64,000 nucleotides of DNA from Saposhnikovia divaricata (Eukaryota; Streptophyta; Magnoliopsida; Apiales; Apiaceae), in the NCBI GenBank assembly GCA_036435485.1, contig CM071595.1, positions 10,592,001 to 10,656,000 of the forward strand, given 5' to 3'. Below the pieces are notes generated by a model. That model was not told the DNA's origin. It saw only the letters and a list, made by a program, of their open reading frames with translations, and searched no databases. A program made the translations under genes and the position numbers. Below are positions 21,781 to 34,337 of the stretch, in pieces (position 1 is the first letter of the stretch; the number at the start of each line of letters is the position of its first letter).

Positions 21781-23686
21781 TGTAACATCCCGGATTTTCG
21801 GGATATTATTTCTAAATACCAAACTTAAATAAACGAAATTCTTTATTCAAATACTCCAAAATTAACGATAGTCAAACGCAGCGGTCAAATTCAATAATTC
21901 TAAAAATAAATCGGAGACGCAGCTCCAAAAACCCAATATTCAATAACAATCTTTATTCTAATAATTTAAAGAGTCTAATCCAATAAAGGCATCTAACAGC
22001 TAGCACGAAAGTCCACAAAATTCACATCCTTATTCTCATTAAGCTTCCAAAAGTCCAAACCTGAAATATATTAAAACAATGAGCTGCGAAGCCCAGCAAG
22101 TAACTATCGCCCAACGGCTCAAAAATAATATTTTTTTTAAAGAGAATAGAATTTCTGAAACTTTAAATCGATACAAAATATCTAACCAATAAAATCATAT
22201 TTTATTCCCACAGTTCTAAATTACGGTCACACTAACCAGTGACACGGTTCTATGTTCGATGAGGCCAGTTTACGTCCCTCGTTAAGTCTTACTCAACAAG
22301 GTATCTATGTGTTCCGGAACGCGCGTAAACTAGTTCTATGATTCTATATGCCACACTATCCAGTGACCGGATTCTATGATTCGATACGCAACTAAAACCG
22401 GGGAATTCTAAAATAATCCTTTTTCTAAAATCAATTTTCGATATCACAAATTTCGATAACCAAATCAAACAGATATTTTGAAACAGAATAAAATAGAATT
22501 TATAACGAGCAACGAAAAGTTACTTACCTCGAATGCGATACAAACTCTGAAAATTAAAATGCAACTGTTCCTATAATTTTATTAACAAAATCAAAACACA
22601 ATTAATATATCTATCTTAATTACCTTAACACATAATTATCTATTTTTAATCATACAAGAACCGGATAGAAGACTAAGCCAAATAAAATATATAAACAGAA
22701 GTAAATGGACCTCAAGCCCAACATGGCATACATGCAGCTAGACCGAATTAATTTGCACAATTACAGAAAGGTACTCATATTTTACAACTTTAACATGGAT
22801 TTATATACATGCATTAATGCATACCACAATAGTCAACATATACTGTATGTTTCTGTTCTTGCATGCAGTGTCAAAACACACTATAACTCAAATTACAACC
22901 ACTTGTTTTATTCAACATGGCAGCTATCCTACATGGTCACGAATTTAATTATAAAATTATAATCATGCTTCATAAAAACCTAGCATAAAGTCTTAAAATA
23001 AATTAAAAATTAAAAATTTAAATCGTATTAAAATTTGTTATATACCTAATTCACACAAGCAAATAATAATTTAATCTAGCATGTAAAATTTAAATATATA
23101 CACAAAGCAATTTGATATGCATCGAGGAGTGGATACTACTAACAAATAAATTAAATTAAAATTTAAGCTAACATGCGTAAGAAGAAATCTGGAGGTTACA
23201 AAATTATATACATATATCAATATCAATAAGCTATAATTCACGTACATAATATTAATTAAACAAATATGTACTGATCATGAACATAACAAGCATTCATATT
23301 AATTTAATTAATTACAGAAGCATGGAACGAAAGTAAAACATACCTCTCTGACTCTCTCGTTGGGTGAGTTTCTGTACGACCTTCTCAATTTTAGGGGATT
23401 CTTATATAGTTACACTAAACCTAAATTAAATTAGGTAATTATAAAACTTGCCACTAAAATTCTTACAACCTCTCCAAGTAATACTTAAAATAAAAGATTC
23501 TAGCACACATAATTAACATAATTAAAATGATATCGATTCACTAAAATATTCTTACTCTTCTTTCCAAATATAACGAATCTTATCTTTAGAATTCTAGAAT
23601 TTTCTAAATAAGTAAATGTCTAATTAAAAATTATTTAAAATCTAATATCTAATTTTAAAAATAAAATTAAAATTATGGATTTTACA
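21781..23686 (-). repeat. Element E 5' LTR
   Basis: Nearly identical to 18524-20431. On the coding strand it starts TGTAAAATCC at 23686 and ends GATGTTACA at 21781. Confidence 0.92.
23401..23408 (-). promoter_or_regulatory. Putative TATA box in element E 5' LTR
   Basis: Minus-strand TATATAAG about 280 bp into the LTR, with a matching copy at 20146-20153 in the 3' LTR. Position fits a U3 promoter. Confidence 0.5.
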
Positions 23687-23691
23687 ATTGA

Positions 23692-26546
23692 GGACTATGA
23701 TTATGAGTTTTAAAGCACAACCGGGTGAAGGTCTATATCAGGCATGGGAGATATTTAAGGCATTATTGAGGAAATGTCCACATCATGGTTTGCAAGATTG
23801 GCAGATCATTAGTACTTTTTATGGGGCCATGAATGCAGATATTCGTTTGAGTTTGGATGTGGCTGCTGGTGGAAATTTTAAGAAGGCACCAACTACACAG
23901 GCTAAAGCACTCCTTGAGGAATTGGCATCTAATAATTATTCATGGGCACCTAGTGGGACAAGCTCAGCAAAAGCAGCACAAGATTCTGAGATGATCAACA
24001 TGCTGGCTCTCAAATTGGATACTCTAACTCAGGAGATGCGAGGACAAAGGGCAAATGTGAATGCTATTTCTTCACCTATTGAAGGGTATAATGATTATAG
24101 TGCTAGTCAGAACTCTTATGTGCAACAATTTCCAGAAGAAGCATCTTTTATTCAGGGAAGACAGCCGTGGCCTGTTCAGAATAACTCCTACTACAATCCA
24201 AATCAAAGGCCAAACAACAATCTTTCTTACAGTAATAATCATGCGGCTAATCCTTCTTATTCATTTCCAAGGCAGAATCAACCTCCCGGTTTTCAGTCAC
24301 GACCACCTTATCAAGCACAGCAGCAATATCAACCTCCGCCAAAGAAAGAACCAGCTGATTGGGAGGTTGCACTAAATAAAATAATGCAAAGAACCTCTGG
24401 GGCATTAGCTAATATGGAATCAAGAATAAATCAGATGGCATCATCTCAAAAGATGCTAGAAACGCAGATTGGACAAATTGCCTCCAAGATGGGTGTTCGT
24501 GAGCAGGGTTCTCTTCCAAGTCAACCCGACCAGAATGGTAAGGAACAATGCAAAGCAATTACTTTGAGGAGCGGAAAAGAGTTGCCCGAGGTTGAGGCTC
24601 TTGAGTCTAAAGAGAGGGATGTGGAAAAAGAAAATGAGATAGTAGAGATTGATGCAGAAAAGTCAGAAAAAGTGGATGAAGATAAGAAGGAAGAAAAACC
24701 AGAAAAGCCGTATGTTCCTCCACCACCTTATGTTCCTCCTATTCCATTTCCACAGAGACTTCACAACAGGCAGTTAGAGAAGCAGTACGAGAAGTTCTTG
24801 ACTATGTTCCGGCAGTTGCATATTAATATTCCATTTGCTGATGCTTTGGCTCAAATGCCACTCTACGCCAAATTTCTTAAGGAGATGTTGTCCAGAAAAA
24901 GGAAACTTGAAGATGTGGAAACTATTACTCTCAATGCGGAATGTAGTGCAGTCATCCAAAAAGCAATTCCACAGAAATTGAAGGATCCTTGGAGTTTCTC
25001 TTTACCATGCACTATTGGAGCAATGGAGAATATTAAAGCCTTGTGTGATTTAGGGGCTAGTGTGAGTTTGATGCCACATTCCATTTGTGGAAGACTTGGT
25101 CTTGGAGAGCTCAAGAAGACAAGAATCTCACTTCAATTGGCTGATCGTACTATCAAGTATCCTTTGGGAGTCATTGAGGATGTACTTGTCAAAGTGGATA
25201 AATTCTTTATCCCTTGTGATTTTGTGGTGTTGGAGATGGATGAAGATGTTGAGATGCCCATTATTTTGGGAAGGCCATTTTTGGCTACTGCTGGAACCAC
25301 AATTGATGTTAAAGCTGGGAAATTGGCATTAAATGTTGGTGATGAAAAGGTTGAGTTTGATCTCAACAAAGCTATGAAGATGCCTTCATTTGATGCTACA
25401 TGTTTCAATGTTGATATAGTGGATGAGATCGTAAGTCTTGAAGATGCAGACTTCACAAAAGTGGAACAAACCTTAGATGATAAAGAAGTTGAAGAAGCAC
25501 TTGCACTTGATATGCAAGAAAAAGGTACGCCGAAAATTGATGTGGCACTTTCATTTTCAGAGGCACCTCAGGTAGAGCTCAAACCTCTTCCTTCTAATCT
25601 AAGGTATGCTTTTCTTGGTCCTAATGATACATATCCTGTGATAGTGTCCGCTTTGCTCCATGATGATGAACTTGATAAATTGTTAAATGTGCTTAGGCAA
25701 TTTAAATCATCAATTGGTTGGACAATTAAAGATATCAAGGGAATTAGCCCTGCTCTTTGCATGCATAGGATTTCTTTAGAAGATAATCATAAACCTGTGA
25801 TTGAGGGACAAAGAAGATTGAATCCTAATTTGCAAGATGTGGTTAAGAAAGAGATAACTAAGTTGTTAGATGCTGGCATTATATACTCTGTTCCACATAG
25901 TAACTGGGTTAGTCCAATACATGTTGTACCTAAGAAGGGTGGGATGACTATCGTGCATAATGAAAATAATGAATTAATCCCCACTAGGACTGTAACAGGT
26001 TGGAGAGTTTGTATTGATTATAGAAAATTAAATAATGCTACTCGCAAAGATCACTTTCCTCTCCCATTTATTGATCAAATGCTCGAAAGACTTGCGGGTA
26101 ATGAGTATTATAATTTTCTAGATGGATTCTCGGGATATTTTCAGATTCCCATTGCACCCGAGGATCAAGAAAAGACAACCTTTACTTGTCCTTATGGTAC
26201 TTTTGCATATCGTAGACTACCCTTTGGTTTGTGTAATGGCCCATCTACATTTCAACGACTTATGACAGCTATATTCTCAGATTTTCTAGGAAAAACCATG
26301 GAAGTCTTCATGGATGACTTTACTGTATATGGTTCTTCCTTTGATTCTTGCTTAACCAGTTTGTCTCAAGTGTTGCAGAGATGTGAAGACACTAATCTTG
26401 TTCTTAATTGGGAGAAGTGTCATTTTATGGTAAAGGATGGTATTGTGCTTGGGCACAAGATTTCTAGTAAAGGCATCGAGGTGGACAGGGCAAAAATCGA
26501 AGTGATCGAGAAATTACCACCACCCTCATCTGTGAAGGGAATCTAG
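23692..26546 (+). pseudogene. Element D gag C-terminus, protease and reverse transcriptase
   Basis: Continues gag after element E (RTMIMSFKAQPGEGLYQAWE), through a Pro/Gln/Asn-rich linker and a coiled, Lys/Glu-rich stretch, to an aspartic protease (ALCDLGASVSLMPHS; DLG replaces the usual DSG, as in Athila) and RT (VCIDYRKLNNATRKDHFPLP, FLDGFSGYFQIP, catalytic FMDDFTVYG). A single extra T near 26544 makes a TAG after SSVKGI and throws the RNase H region out of frame. Before E and this indel the gag-pol frame was about 1,100 codons without a break, so decay is slight. Confidence 0.9.
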
Positions 26547-27270
26547 AAGTTTTCTTGGACACGCCGGTTTTTACCGGCGTTTTATCAAAGATTTTTCTAA
26601 AATTTCTCGTCCTCTTTGTAATCTACTTGAAAAAGATAGTGTCTTTGATTTTGACGAGAGTTGCCTTGTTGTTTTTAACAGGTTGAAGAAGGAACTTACT
26701 TCTGCACCTATCATGTCAGCCCCTGATTGGAGCCTACCTTTTGAGCTCATGTGTGATGCTAGTGATTATGCTGTGGGTGCTGTTTTGGGCCAAAAGAAGG
26801 AAAAACGCATGCATGTGATATACTATGCAAGCAAGACACTTGATGATGCACAAATCAATTATGCTACCACTGAAAAAGAGCTACTTGCTGTGGTTTTTGC
26901 CTTTGACAAATTCAGATCCTATCTTGTTGGGTCTAGGGTGATTGTTTATACAAATCATGCTGCAATTTGTTATTTGATGAAAAAGAAGGATGCCAAGCCT
27001 CGTCTAATCCGTTGGATTCTTTTACTCCAGGAGTTTGATCTTGAAATTCGAGACAAGAAAGGTTCTGAAAACTTGGTAGCTAATCATTTATCCAGGTTGG
27101 ACCAGGGAGATGAAGTGGTAGGAGTTAATATACCTATCAATGATGCATTTCCAGAAGAAACACTTCTTGCAGTATCTTTGTCTACACCATGGTATGCGGA
27201 CTTCGTAAATTATCTTGTAGGTGGCATTGTACCAAGTGGACTGACGTATCAACAAAAGAAGAAATTCTGA
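26547..27270 (+). pseudogene. Element D RNase H region
   Basis: From 26547 the shifted frame reads [20 protein letters not shown], then a normal RNase [39 protein letters not shown] and [14 protein letters not shown] (TDH changed to TNH). It ends with NHLSRL and integrase linker sequence, stopping at TGA 27268-27270, which looks like a CGA-to-TGA change. Confidence 0.87.
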
Positions 27271-28476
27271 TTTGATGTAAAACACTACTTCTGGGAAGAA
27301 CCACTTCTTTACAAGGAATGTTCTGATGGTATCATGAGGAGGTGTGTGCCACACGAGGAAATTTCTAATGTCTTGAATCATTGTCATGCTTTAGAGTGTG
27401 GTGGTCACAACAGTAGCACGAAAACTGTTGCAAAAATTTGGTAGTCTGGATTTTATTGGCCTTCAATGTATCAAGATGCAAGAAGCTTTGTTACAACTTG
27501 TGAACGATGTCAAAGAACAGGAAATATTTCAGGACGGAATGAGATGCCTTTGCAACCTATTCTTGAGGTTGAGCTCTTTGATGTTTGGGGCATAGATTTC
27601 ATGGGCCCATTCCCATCATCTTATGGTAACAAATTTATTTTGGTGGGAGTTGATTACGTCTCTAAATGGGTGGAGGCGATTGCTAGTCCTACAAATGATG
27701 GTAGAGTGGTTAAGAAGTTCTTACAGAAGCATATCTTTACACGTTTTGGAGTGCCTAGGGCCATCATCAATGATGGAGGGTCTCACTTTTGCAATAAATT
27801 AATTGAAGATCTTTTGCGAAAGTATGGAGTGACTCAGAAAGTTGCTACACCTTATCACCCTCAAACTAGCGGGCAAGTGGAGATCTCAAATCGAGAGCTG
27901 AAACAAATTCTTGAGAAAACAGTGGCTAGCTCCAGAAAAGATTGGGCAAGGAAGCTTGATGATGCTCTATGGGCTTATAGGACGGCATTCAAGACACCTA
28001 TCGGTATGTCTCCGTATAGGTTGGTGTTTGGAAAATCATGTCATTTACCCGTGGAAGTGGAGCACAAGGCACTTTGGGCGATAAGATTCTTGAACATGGA
28101 ATTACAAGCTGCGGGACTTAACAGGTTGATGCAACTAAGTGAACATGATGAGTTGAGACTTAAGTCTTATGAAAATGCGGCAATATACAAGGAGAAGACA
28201 AAGAAGTGGCATGACAGGCATATTAGACCGAAAGAGTTTGAAGTTGACCAGCAAGTTCTACTGTTCAACTCAAGGTTGAAACTCTTTCCCGAAAAATTGA
28301 AGTCAAGATGGTCTAGCCCTTTTAAAATTGTCAAGGTATATCTGTATGGTGCTGTGGACATCACTCGAGATGGTTCCGATGTGTTTAAAGTGAATGGGCA
28401 AAGACTCAAGCCATATTTGATTGGTGATGACATTCCAAGAGGAGTCAATTGGCTTCTCTCCAGTCCTCAAGCTTAA
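27271..28476 (+). pseudogene. Element D integrase
   Basis: Starts FDVKHYFWEEPLLYKEC; the HHCC zinc region includes CHALECGGHNSSTKTV and [15 protein letters not shown] at 27442-27444 (KIW-SGFYWP) replaces a conserved Gln. The catalytic core is intact: D in [10 protein letters not shown] in INDGGSHF, E in [13 protein letters not shown]. The tail has [20 protein letters not shown] and ends [14 protein letters not shown]. Two substitutions would explain all its breaks. Confidence 0.9.
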
Positions 28477-30277
28477 GTTCATCACGAGAGGCGTCGAGCT
28501 AATGACGTTAAACAAGCGCTATTTGGGAGGCAACCCAAGGAATTTTGTTGATTTGAATAATATTTTTGTTTGGACTATGCAGGAGGATCTTCATTTCAAG
28601 ATGGATGCCACAATGGCAGTTCTTGGTTGCACATTACCACCTCGACCATGATTCAGGGGAGTCCTCTCTTTTTCCTCGCATATTAGTCCATTGTGTGTTG
28701 TTTCTTGTGGACAAGAAACGTGATAAGTTGGGGGATGTTCATTTAGATAGAACCTTATTGGGGTTATTTGGTGTTAAAAAAAAATTCAAAAAATTAAAAA
28801 TCACAAAAAGAATTCTGGCCTTGTAAAAAGATCACATACACTAGCAAGTTGAAGCAAGTAAACTCATTGAATTTTGTAAGTAATTAAAAGGACATGAATA
28901 TGTGCAAGATGATTTGGTTTACATGCTTTGAGTATAAGTAGGTGCATTAGAGAGACTTTTACCTGAGATTGATTATGATTTGCCGCACCAAGTGAGTTTT
29001 GAGCCTATATGCATATCTTTTGCATTTCATATTCGTTTGCTTGAGTGTCCACATGTTGTTTGCATTGCTAGCACTTGTTTGAGGTCTTTCTTGAAATGCA
29101 TGACATTATTTGATGATAACATGATAAAGGCATTTAGGGATAACCTCATATTTCCTATATTACCACACCATTTATACATGATCAATTAGTTACCCCGTTG
29201 AGCTTAATCATATTTTTTCGGTGACACACCACATTACTTGCCTAGACCTTTTTCTTTTATTGGCCTTGCTTTAACTTGAACCCAAATTGTCAAAGGCTAG
29301 TAGAGTGTTTGAGGGAGTAAAAAGGTGTGCAAAGGGGGGTTTATTGATGATAATTACTTTTGGGAAAATATTGGGTTTGGTTGTTACTTGTTAGTCGAAG
29401 TTTGTAATAATATCAATGGATCATTGTTCTTGTTTATAATTAGCTCTCTTAAAAATATATATATATATATATATATATACTATTTATATGAGAGCATACT
29501 TATGTTTTTATGATCCTTTTTCATTCGACTAGTCAAGTTACTTGTTAAAAGAGAATAAAAAGATTCAAGTGTGGGGATAATAGGGTGGAGTTGAATGAAT
29601 TATGTTGTTGGGTACTAGCTTTTGACATTTAACATGTTTTGGCTTTACTTGACATACCTTGTCCCTAGCCCCATTACAACCCGAATAAAGACCTTTTGAT
29701 TATCATCAGTGATGTATGTTGTGTTAAAGTTAGATTGATACCAAATGTCAAGCATGCTTATGATTTTGTTGGAATTGAGTGATACACTTACCCTTGTTCT
29801 TGAGTGAATATTCTTTTTTGAGTGAAAGGTGAGTTATTACTTGTATTTTGCATATGAGATCCCAAGTTTTGACTCAAAGATGTACTCTTGTGGGCTTAGC
29901 ATGATTACCAACTTATTCTTACATTGACATGGACTGTTGAGAACTTATGCATCTTCTTTGAGTAGACTAAGTGAATACTTGTAACTTCGACACAAGGCAT
30001 TGCATTCTTTGCTTTGATTCTTAAGTTGACATGGCATGAGAGGACTTGTATGTGTGGTATTGTATTGGCATTCGATCTTTTACATGAGCTAGATGGATTT
30101 TGTGGGTACATTCACTATAGGCCCTCACGAGACCTCACTCGTCCACTAGGGCTGCCTAGGGGTTTAAAGGACTTGTTGCATATGCCAAATGCAACCGTGA
30201 TCACCTACGGAAGTGGTATTAATAAGTAGTTAGTTTGGTTTGCTCGAGGACGAGCAAAAGTTAAGTTGGGGGGTATT
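28477..30277 (+). other. Element D 3' noncoding region and polypurine tract
   Basis: 1.8 kb without a credible gene. The start (gagctaatgacgttaaacaa, then gggaggcaaccca) is a conserved Athila post-pol motif. An (AT)n run sits at about 29455-29480. No env-like transmembrane frame was found, although some Athila elements have one. It ends with aagttggggggtatt, the PPT, at 30263-30277. Confidence 0.7.
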
Positions 30278-31900
30278 TGATACATGCTAATTTTGTATAT
30301 ATTTTATAGCATGTTATCTCTCATTTATCCTTAATTTTGTGCTTGTTAGCATTGTTAGTAGCATTTTAATTTGAATTTGATGCTAAGATATTTTTTTTAT
30401 GTTTATAGGATAATTTTGGAAGCAAAAGGAGCCCGGATTCAGATCATCAAGAGACCGTAGATTAAACCTGGACGAGCAATGAGGAAATAGGAATTGTCAC
30501 AAAAATATGGAAAGTGATATATTCTTAAAGCAGGAATCCCAGTTGGAATGAATATAATTTTTGTTAAGCGAAAGGAGTCCGGTTCCAGGCCCTCAATTGA
30601 CCGCAGCTTAGGACTTAAGAATTTATTTAAATTAATAAATATTTAATTTATTTAGAAAATTATATTTATAAATATCTAATAATATTAGATATTTATTTTT
30701 ATAATTTCTGGATTTAATTAATTATTTATTAATTAAAGATTACAAGCTGTGCGGGTTAAAAAGCATTTCTACCGAGCTCATCCATATAAATATGAAGTAG
30801 GCGGCTGGTTTGTTTGTAAAGTGAAAGCAGGTGGTTTGTTTGTGAATTAAATAAGGAAATGGAATTGGTTAAAGCAGTGGAGATTGCTTTCGGCCGGTTA
30901 TTTAATTTTCAGTGTTGGTTTTGGTTGGAAAGCTTCCAGTGGCTTCATTTATTTATGTTGCATGGTTTGCTGTATTTCTCCTATAAATAGGAGAGTTTTC
31001 CTATCAATCAGACATCATTCTCTTGTACCGAAATATTCAGATACATTCTCCCTTGTTTTAATAAAATTTCTTTTGTAATTGTAGTTTTAATTTAAACACT
31101 TTAATTTTCTGCAAAGTTCTATTTCGGGTGAAGATTTTAAGGAATTTGCTTGGAGTGCTCATTCATTTCATTGGAAACTATATCGGGAGGATAAAATCTT
31201 AAAGTTGTAATTTCTTCACTCTTAACTCTTTTAATTATGATTTTACCAGTTATTATATGCTTATTTTCTTTATTTAGCATGAGTAGCTAATTCTATAATC
31301 CGAGAATTAGGTAGTATTCATTGGTGATATAATTGTTTGATTGTGATGCTAATTCTCTACTTTTGCTAATCTATCATTGAGGGCTTAAGCCAATTAAAGG
31401 AGTAGCTAACCTTTAATTGTATTCACAGGTATTACGACAAATTGGGAGATGAGTCATAATTCTTGTTCATGATTTGATAGACATAGTTCAATTATTGAAT
31501 CGGGAGATTAATAATAGGACTATGAGACTTATAATTCTTGGTTTTTAATAGTTTATAATTATATTTTAATTGATCATGGGAGTGACTTTTGAGGTATAAT
31601 CGTAAGCATTATATTGTATCTTGGGAGAGAACATTGTAAAGGTGAGAAGAATTGTTTTTAGCAAAATACGAGAAATATTTATATTGCATCACATCAACAT
31701 TATTGAACCAATTGAAGAAACCTAGTTCTCGGGTTGTTTTTCCTCATCAGTAAATCTTAGTTTTAATTGCTTTACTCTAGTTAATAACAAATCACACCAC
31801 TTATTTCTCATACTTCTAGATTATAAGAAATTAAACTTAGAGTTGTATTAAAATTCCTTCCCTGCGAACGAACTTATATTCACAAAAAATACTTTCAACA
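30278..31900 (+). repeat. Element D 3' LTR
   Basis: Starts TGATACATGC and ends ACTTTCAACA; same length as the 5' LTR with about 14 scattered substitutions by eye. It is directly followed by a second PBS and leader instead of a TSD and host DNA. Confidence 0.92.
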
Positions 31901-32656
31901 AATTGGCGCCGCTGCCGGGGAAGGCATCAATATTAAGTTTAGGTTAATTATTTTTTATAATTTAGATTTTATTTTGTTAAAAAAAAAAGAAATTATTAGT
32001 TTCAGAAAATTTTTAGTAATTAATTTCCTGTTTCATTTTGTGTTAAATTCGAAGCAATTCTCTCCCCCGTTTTCGTTACAACACAGACACCAAACCCAGC
32101 TCTACTCACCACACCTTTCTCTACACTCCACCCACTTCACAGTTCTCCAATTCTTCTTCGAACAAAACGAGCCCAGCTCTTCTTTTTCTTCTTTTATTTT
32201 CTTTTTCTCCAAATAAATTTCACTCCCCTGTTTTCTTTTCTTTCCCATCGAACCCAGCCGCGTTGTGTCACTGTTGTTGTCGCGTGATTGTGTATGTCCG
32301 GTTTGCTGTTATTCGTGCAATTGATTCGAGAGTTTCGAGTCCGATTTGTTAGAGTCCACTGGGTTTTGCGAGTTTTTAAGTCCGTTGTTAATTTCGTCTC
32401 CTTCGTTTAGACGATTGTGTTTTTGTCTGTTTATATTTCTGCAATTTTTTTATTGATTTCGTAGCTGGGTATGTTGTCTGCAGCTCAAGTTTCCGAAATT
32501 TTGTTTTGCCGAGTCTTGTTATCATCACTGTCGTTGCTGTTGTTCACTGATGTTCTGCTATGTAATCAAGAATAGTGTTAAGAGTCACATTGCCTGTTGC
32601 AGCGTTTTCTTTATGTTTTTAGCCGCAGTGTCTTTGCTGCGTTTTGTGTTTGGTAA
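31901..32656 (+). mobile_element. Second, truncated Athila leader after the 3' LTR
   Basis: From 31904 the PBS TGGCGCCGCTGCCGGGGA and the following 750 bp repeat 16573-17330 nearly base for base (small differences such as gattttgtag versus gatttcgtag). Homology stops abruptly after tttggtaa at 32656. The 3' LTR of D therefore also serves as 5' LTR of a second, truncated internal region: an LTR-internal-LTR-internal tandem produced by unequal recombination. Confidence 0.88.
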
Positions 32657-32764
32657 CCAAAAGAACCGAACCGACCGAAAAAGAAAAAAAATTTGACCGA
32701 ACCGAACCGAAATTGTGTGGTTCGGTTCGGTTCTTCGGTTCCAGTTCGGTTCTGCTCACCCCTA
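32657..32764. mobile_element. Truncated hAT-type MITE (CGGTT-rich)
   Basis: Dense aaccgaaccg / cggttcggtt words ending in TGCTCACCCCTA (32753-32764), the same terminal inverted repeat as the full 580-bp MITE at 34836-35415. The other terminus is missing; it starts exactly where Athila leader homology ends. Confidence 0.72.
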
Positions 32765-34337
32765 ATTGCCCCTTTTTGTTTAACTGTTTCACGTTAAAGT
32801 TAATTAACCCAAAAGGGGCCACATGGTCCACTGCTGGATTTTTGCCATTAAAATTGATAATTTTAGGAGTTAGAAAGTGAGAGCTGTGGTTGGTTGGCTA
32901 AAATGAGCCCCCTTTTGTAGTTGTATTTCGAATTGCCTTTGTTTGCGTGACTGACTTTGTTATGTATTCCCCTCCTTTTTCAGAACATTTGGCTTGTAGA
33001 ATTTAAACCACCTCAAAAATGGGAATTCTTATTTAATATTGGTATTCGAGTAGACTATTCTTACTGCAAGGGTAATACAGTGTGAATTTCAGTTTAATAT
33101 AGACAGCAAGTACTTCAGACGATCTTTATATTACTTACAAAGAGCATAGTTTGGTGTTAGATCATCTTAAACTATGCCAAGTCTGATTGGGAGGTGTCTG
33201 AAAAACCTTTAATTAAGTCTGTCAATTTGTGCAGATAGTAGATATATGTAAAGAAAAAATTATCAGCTGAAAAACCTTTGAGGTCCACTTACACCTCAGT
33301 GCTTCCCTTTATACGCAGCAACTTGGTGGGAAGTTGGATGAATCTCAAACTTGAACACAGGATTATTGACATATACATGACATAAAAACAAGTTTCCACA
33401 TGCCCATCAGATCTGTGTCTTATAAACTCAACTAGGCTGGTTGTAATTGCAAGAAGGATTTAACCTTCACTCTTATTCCTTAAATCTTACGAGGTTTTGT
33501 ATGGCTTTCTTAAGCTCATGTTTTTTTTGTAAACCTGCTCTCCTGTGATCTCGATCTTATACTCCTGAGTAGTGGCCAAAACCCTCCACCTGCAAAAAAC
33601 GTGCTCAGCTCTATTACAATGCCCACGAAACCTTACAGTAATACAAAGACAAACAACAGAAATGCAGTAAACTTATTTATACCTCTTGGCATTACAAAAA
33701 GCCCGAGTAACGTCATTCTCTTCTTCATCAGTGAGAGGCACAAAAAGGATTCTATCCACATCCTGAAATATCACACGTAAACATTATTACGAAACAAAAA
33801 AGTATAACAATCACTTCGATAGACAACAAATCAAACAACCTACCTTCACTGGTTTGTTCCCATATCCAGACCCCTTTAGGAAGATACATAAAAAGAGACT
33901 ATACTGCATAAATTTTTGTGGATGCACAATTTATAGGATGTGAGTAGGACTGGCAGTAAAGCCTTTGGGACTTGTGTCCCTGGTTTGAGGCTTGGAATAA
34001 AGGCCAACATTTTTCATTACATAATTCTTCAAGGTACTTGAAAAACGCAGAATATAATGCAACAGAGGAAGATCAAATTATTATATGCGAACATGTTTGC
34101 GCGGAAAGCAAAAATGTGTTGGATGCATAACTTATTGGCATATGTTAGAGGTGAACCCATTAAAAAACACTGATAATTACCGTATAAATATGTACACCCA
34201 GGGGTGTTGTTGTATACATTCTCTTATTCAACTTTAATAATATTCCTTGAAATCTTGATTGCTCACCACAAACAGATGGAAAAAGTGAAATAAAGGTGTA
34301 GGCAAAGTGTACAATTAAAATTTGGTTTTTATTACGT
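32765..34337. other. Spacer, possibly left part of the RPA Helitron
   Basis: Contains the exon-like pieces described next and otherwise no recognisable gene. It is the DNA into which the CACTA element jumped (its right flank is 51085 onward), so 32765-34337 and 51085-54663 were once contiguous. No convincing Helitron 5' TC end was identified. Confidence 0.4.
33484..33878 (-). pseudogene. Unrecognised host gene fragment, three exon-like blocks
   Basis: On the minus strand three blocks are bounded by plausible splice signals: FLKGSGYGNKPVK then GTAGG; AG, then VDRILFVPLTDEEENDVTRA and FCNAKR, then GTATAAA; TTTGCAG, then WRVLATTQEYKIEITGEQVY, ending in a TAA near 33485. The reading frame is consistent across the joins. 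I do not recognise the family. It could be a gene piece captured by the surrounding Helitron or a relic of a local gene. Upstream exons are not apparent. Confidence 0.5.

Larger units (their letters stand above)
18524..23686 (-). mobile_element. Element E: gag-only LTR retrotransposon (TR-GAG type)
   Basis: Complete element: TSD attga (18519-18523 and 23687-23691), LTRs of 1,908 bp (18524-20431) and 1,906 bp (21781-23686), a PBS, a PPT and a 1,349-bp internal region that codes only for Gag on the minus strand. LTRs begin TGTAAAATCC and end GGATGTTACA on the coding strand. By eye the LTRs differ by one substitution (18534) and a 2-bp length change, so insertion is very recent. There is no pol, so it depends on another element in trans; Gag type, PPT and PBS resemble element C (chromovirus). 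Confidence 0.93.
14950..31900 (+). mobile_element. Element D: Athila-lineage Ty3/gypsy retrotransposon
   Basis: Two LTRs of exactly 1,623 bp (14950-16572 and 30278-31900) flank a leader with a tRNA-Asp-type PBS, gag, protease, RT, RNase H, integrase and a 1.8-kb noncoding 3' region ending in a polypurine tract. The RT/protease sequence (DLGASVSLMP, FMDDFTVYG) and PBS are typical of Athila. I count about 14 differences between the LTRs (about 0.9%), so insertion was fairly recent. It is disabled by element E in gag, one frameshift (about 26544), a TGA (27268-27270) and a TAG (27442-27444). No env-like frame is visible. Confidence 0.93.
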
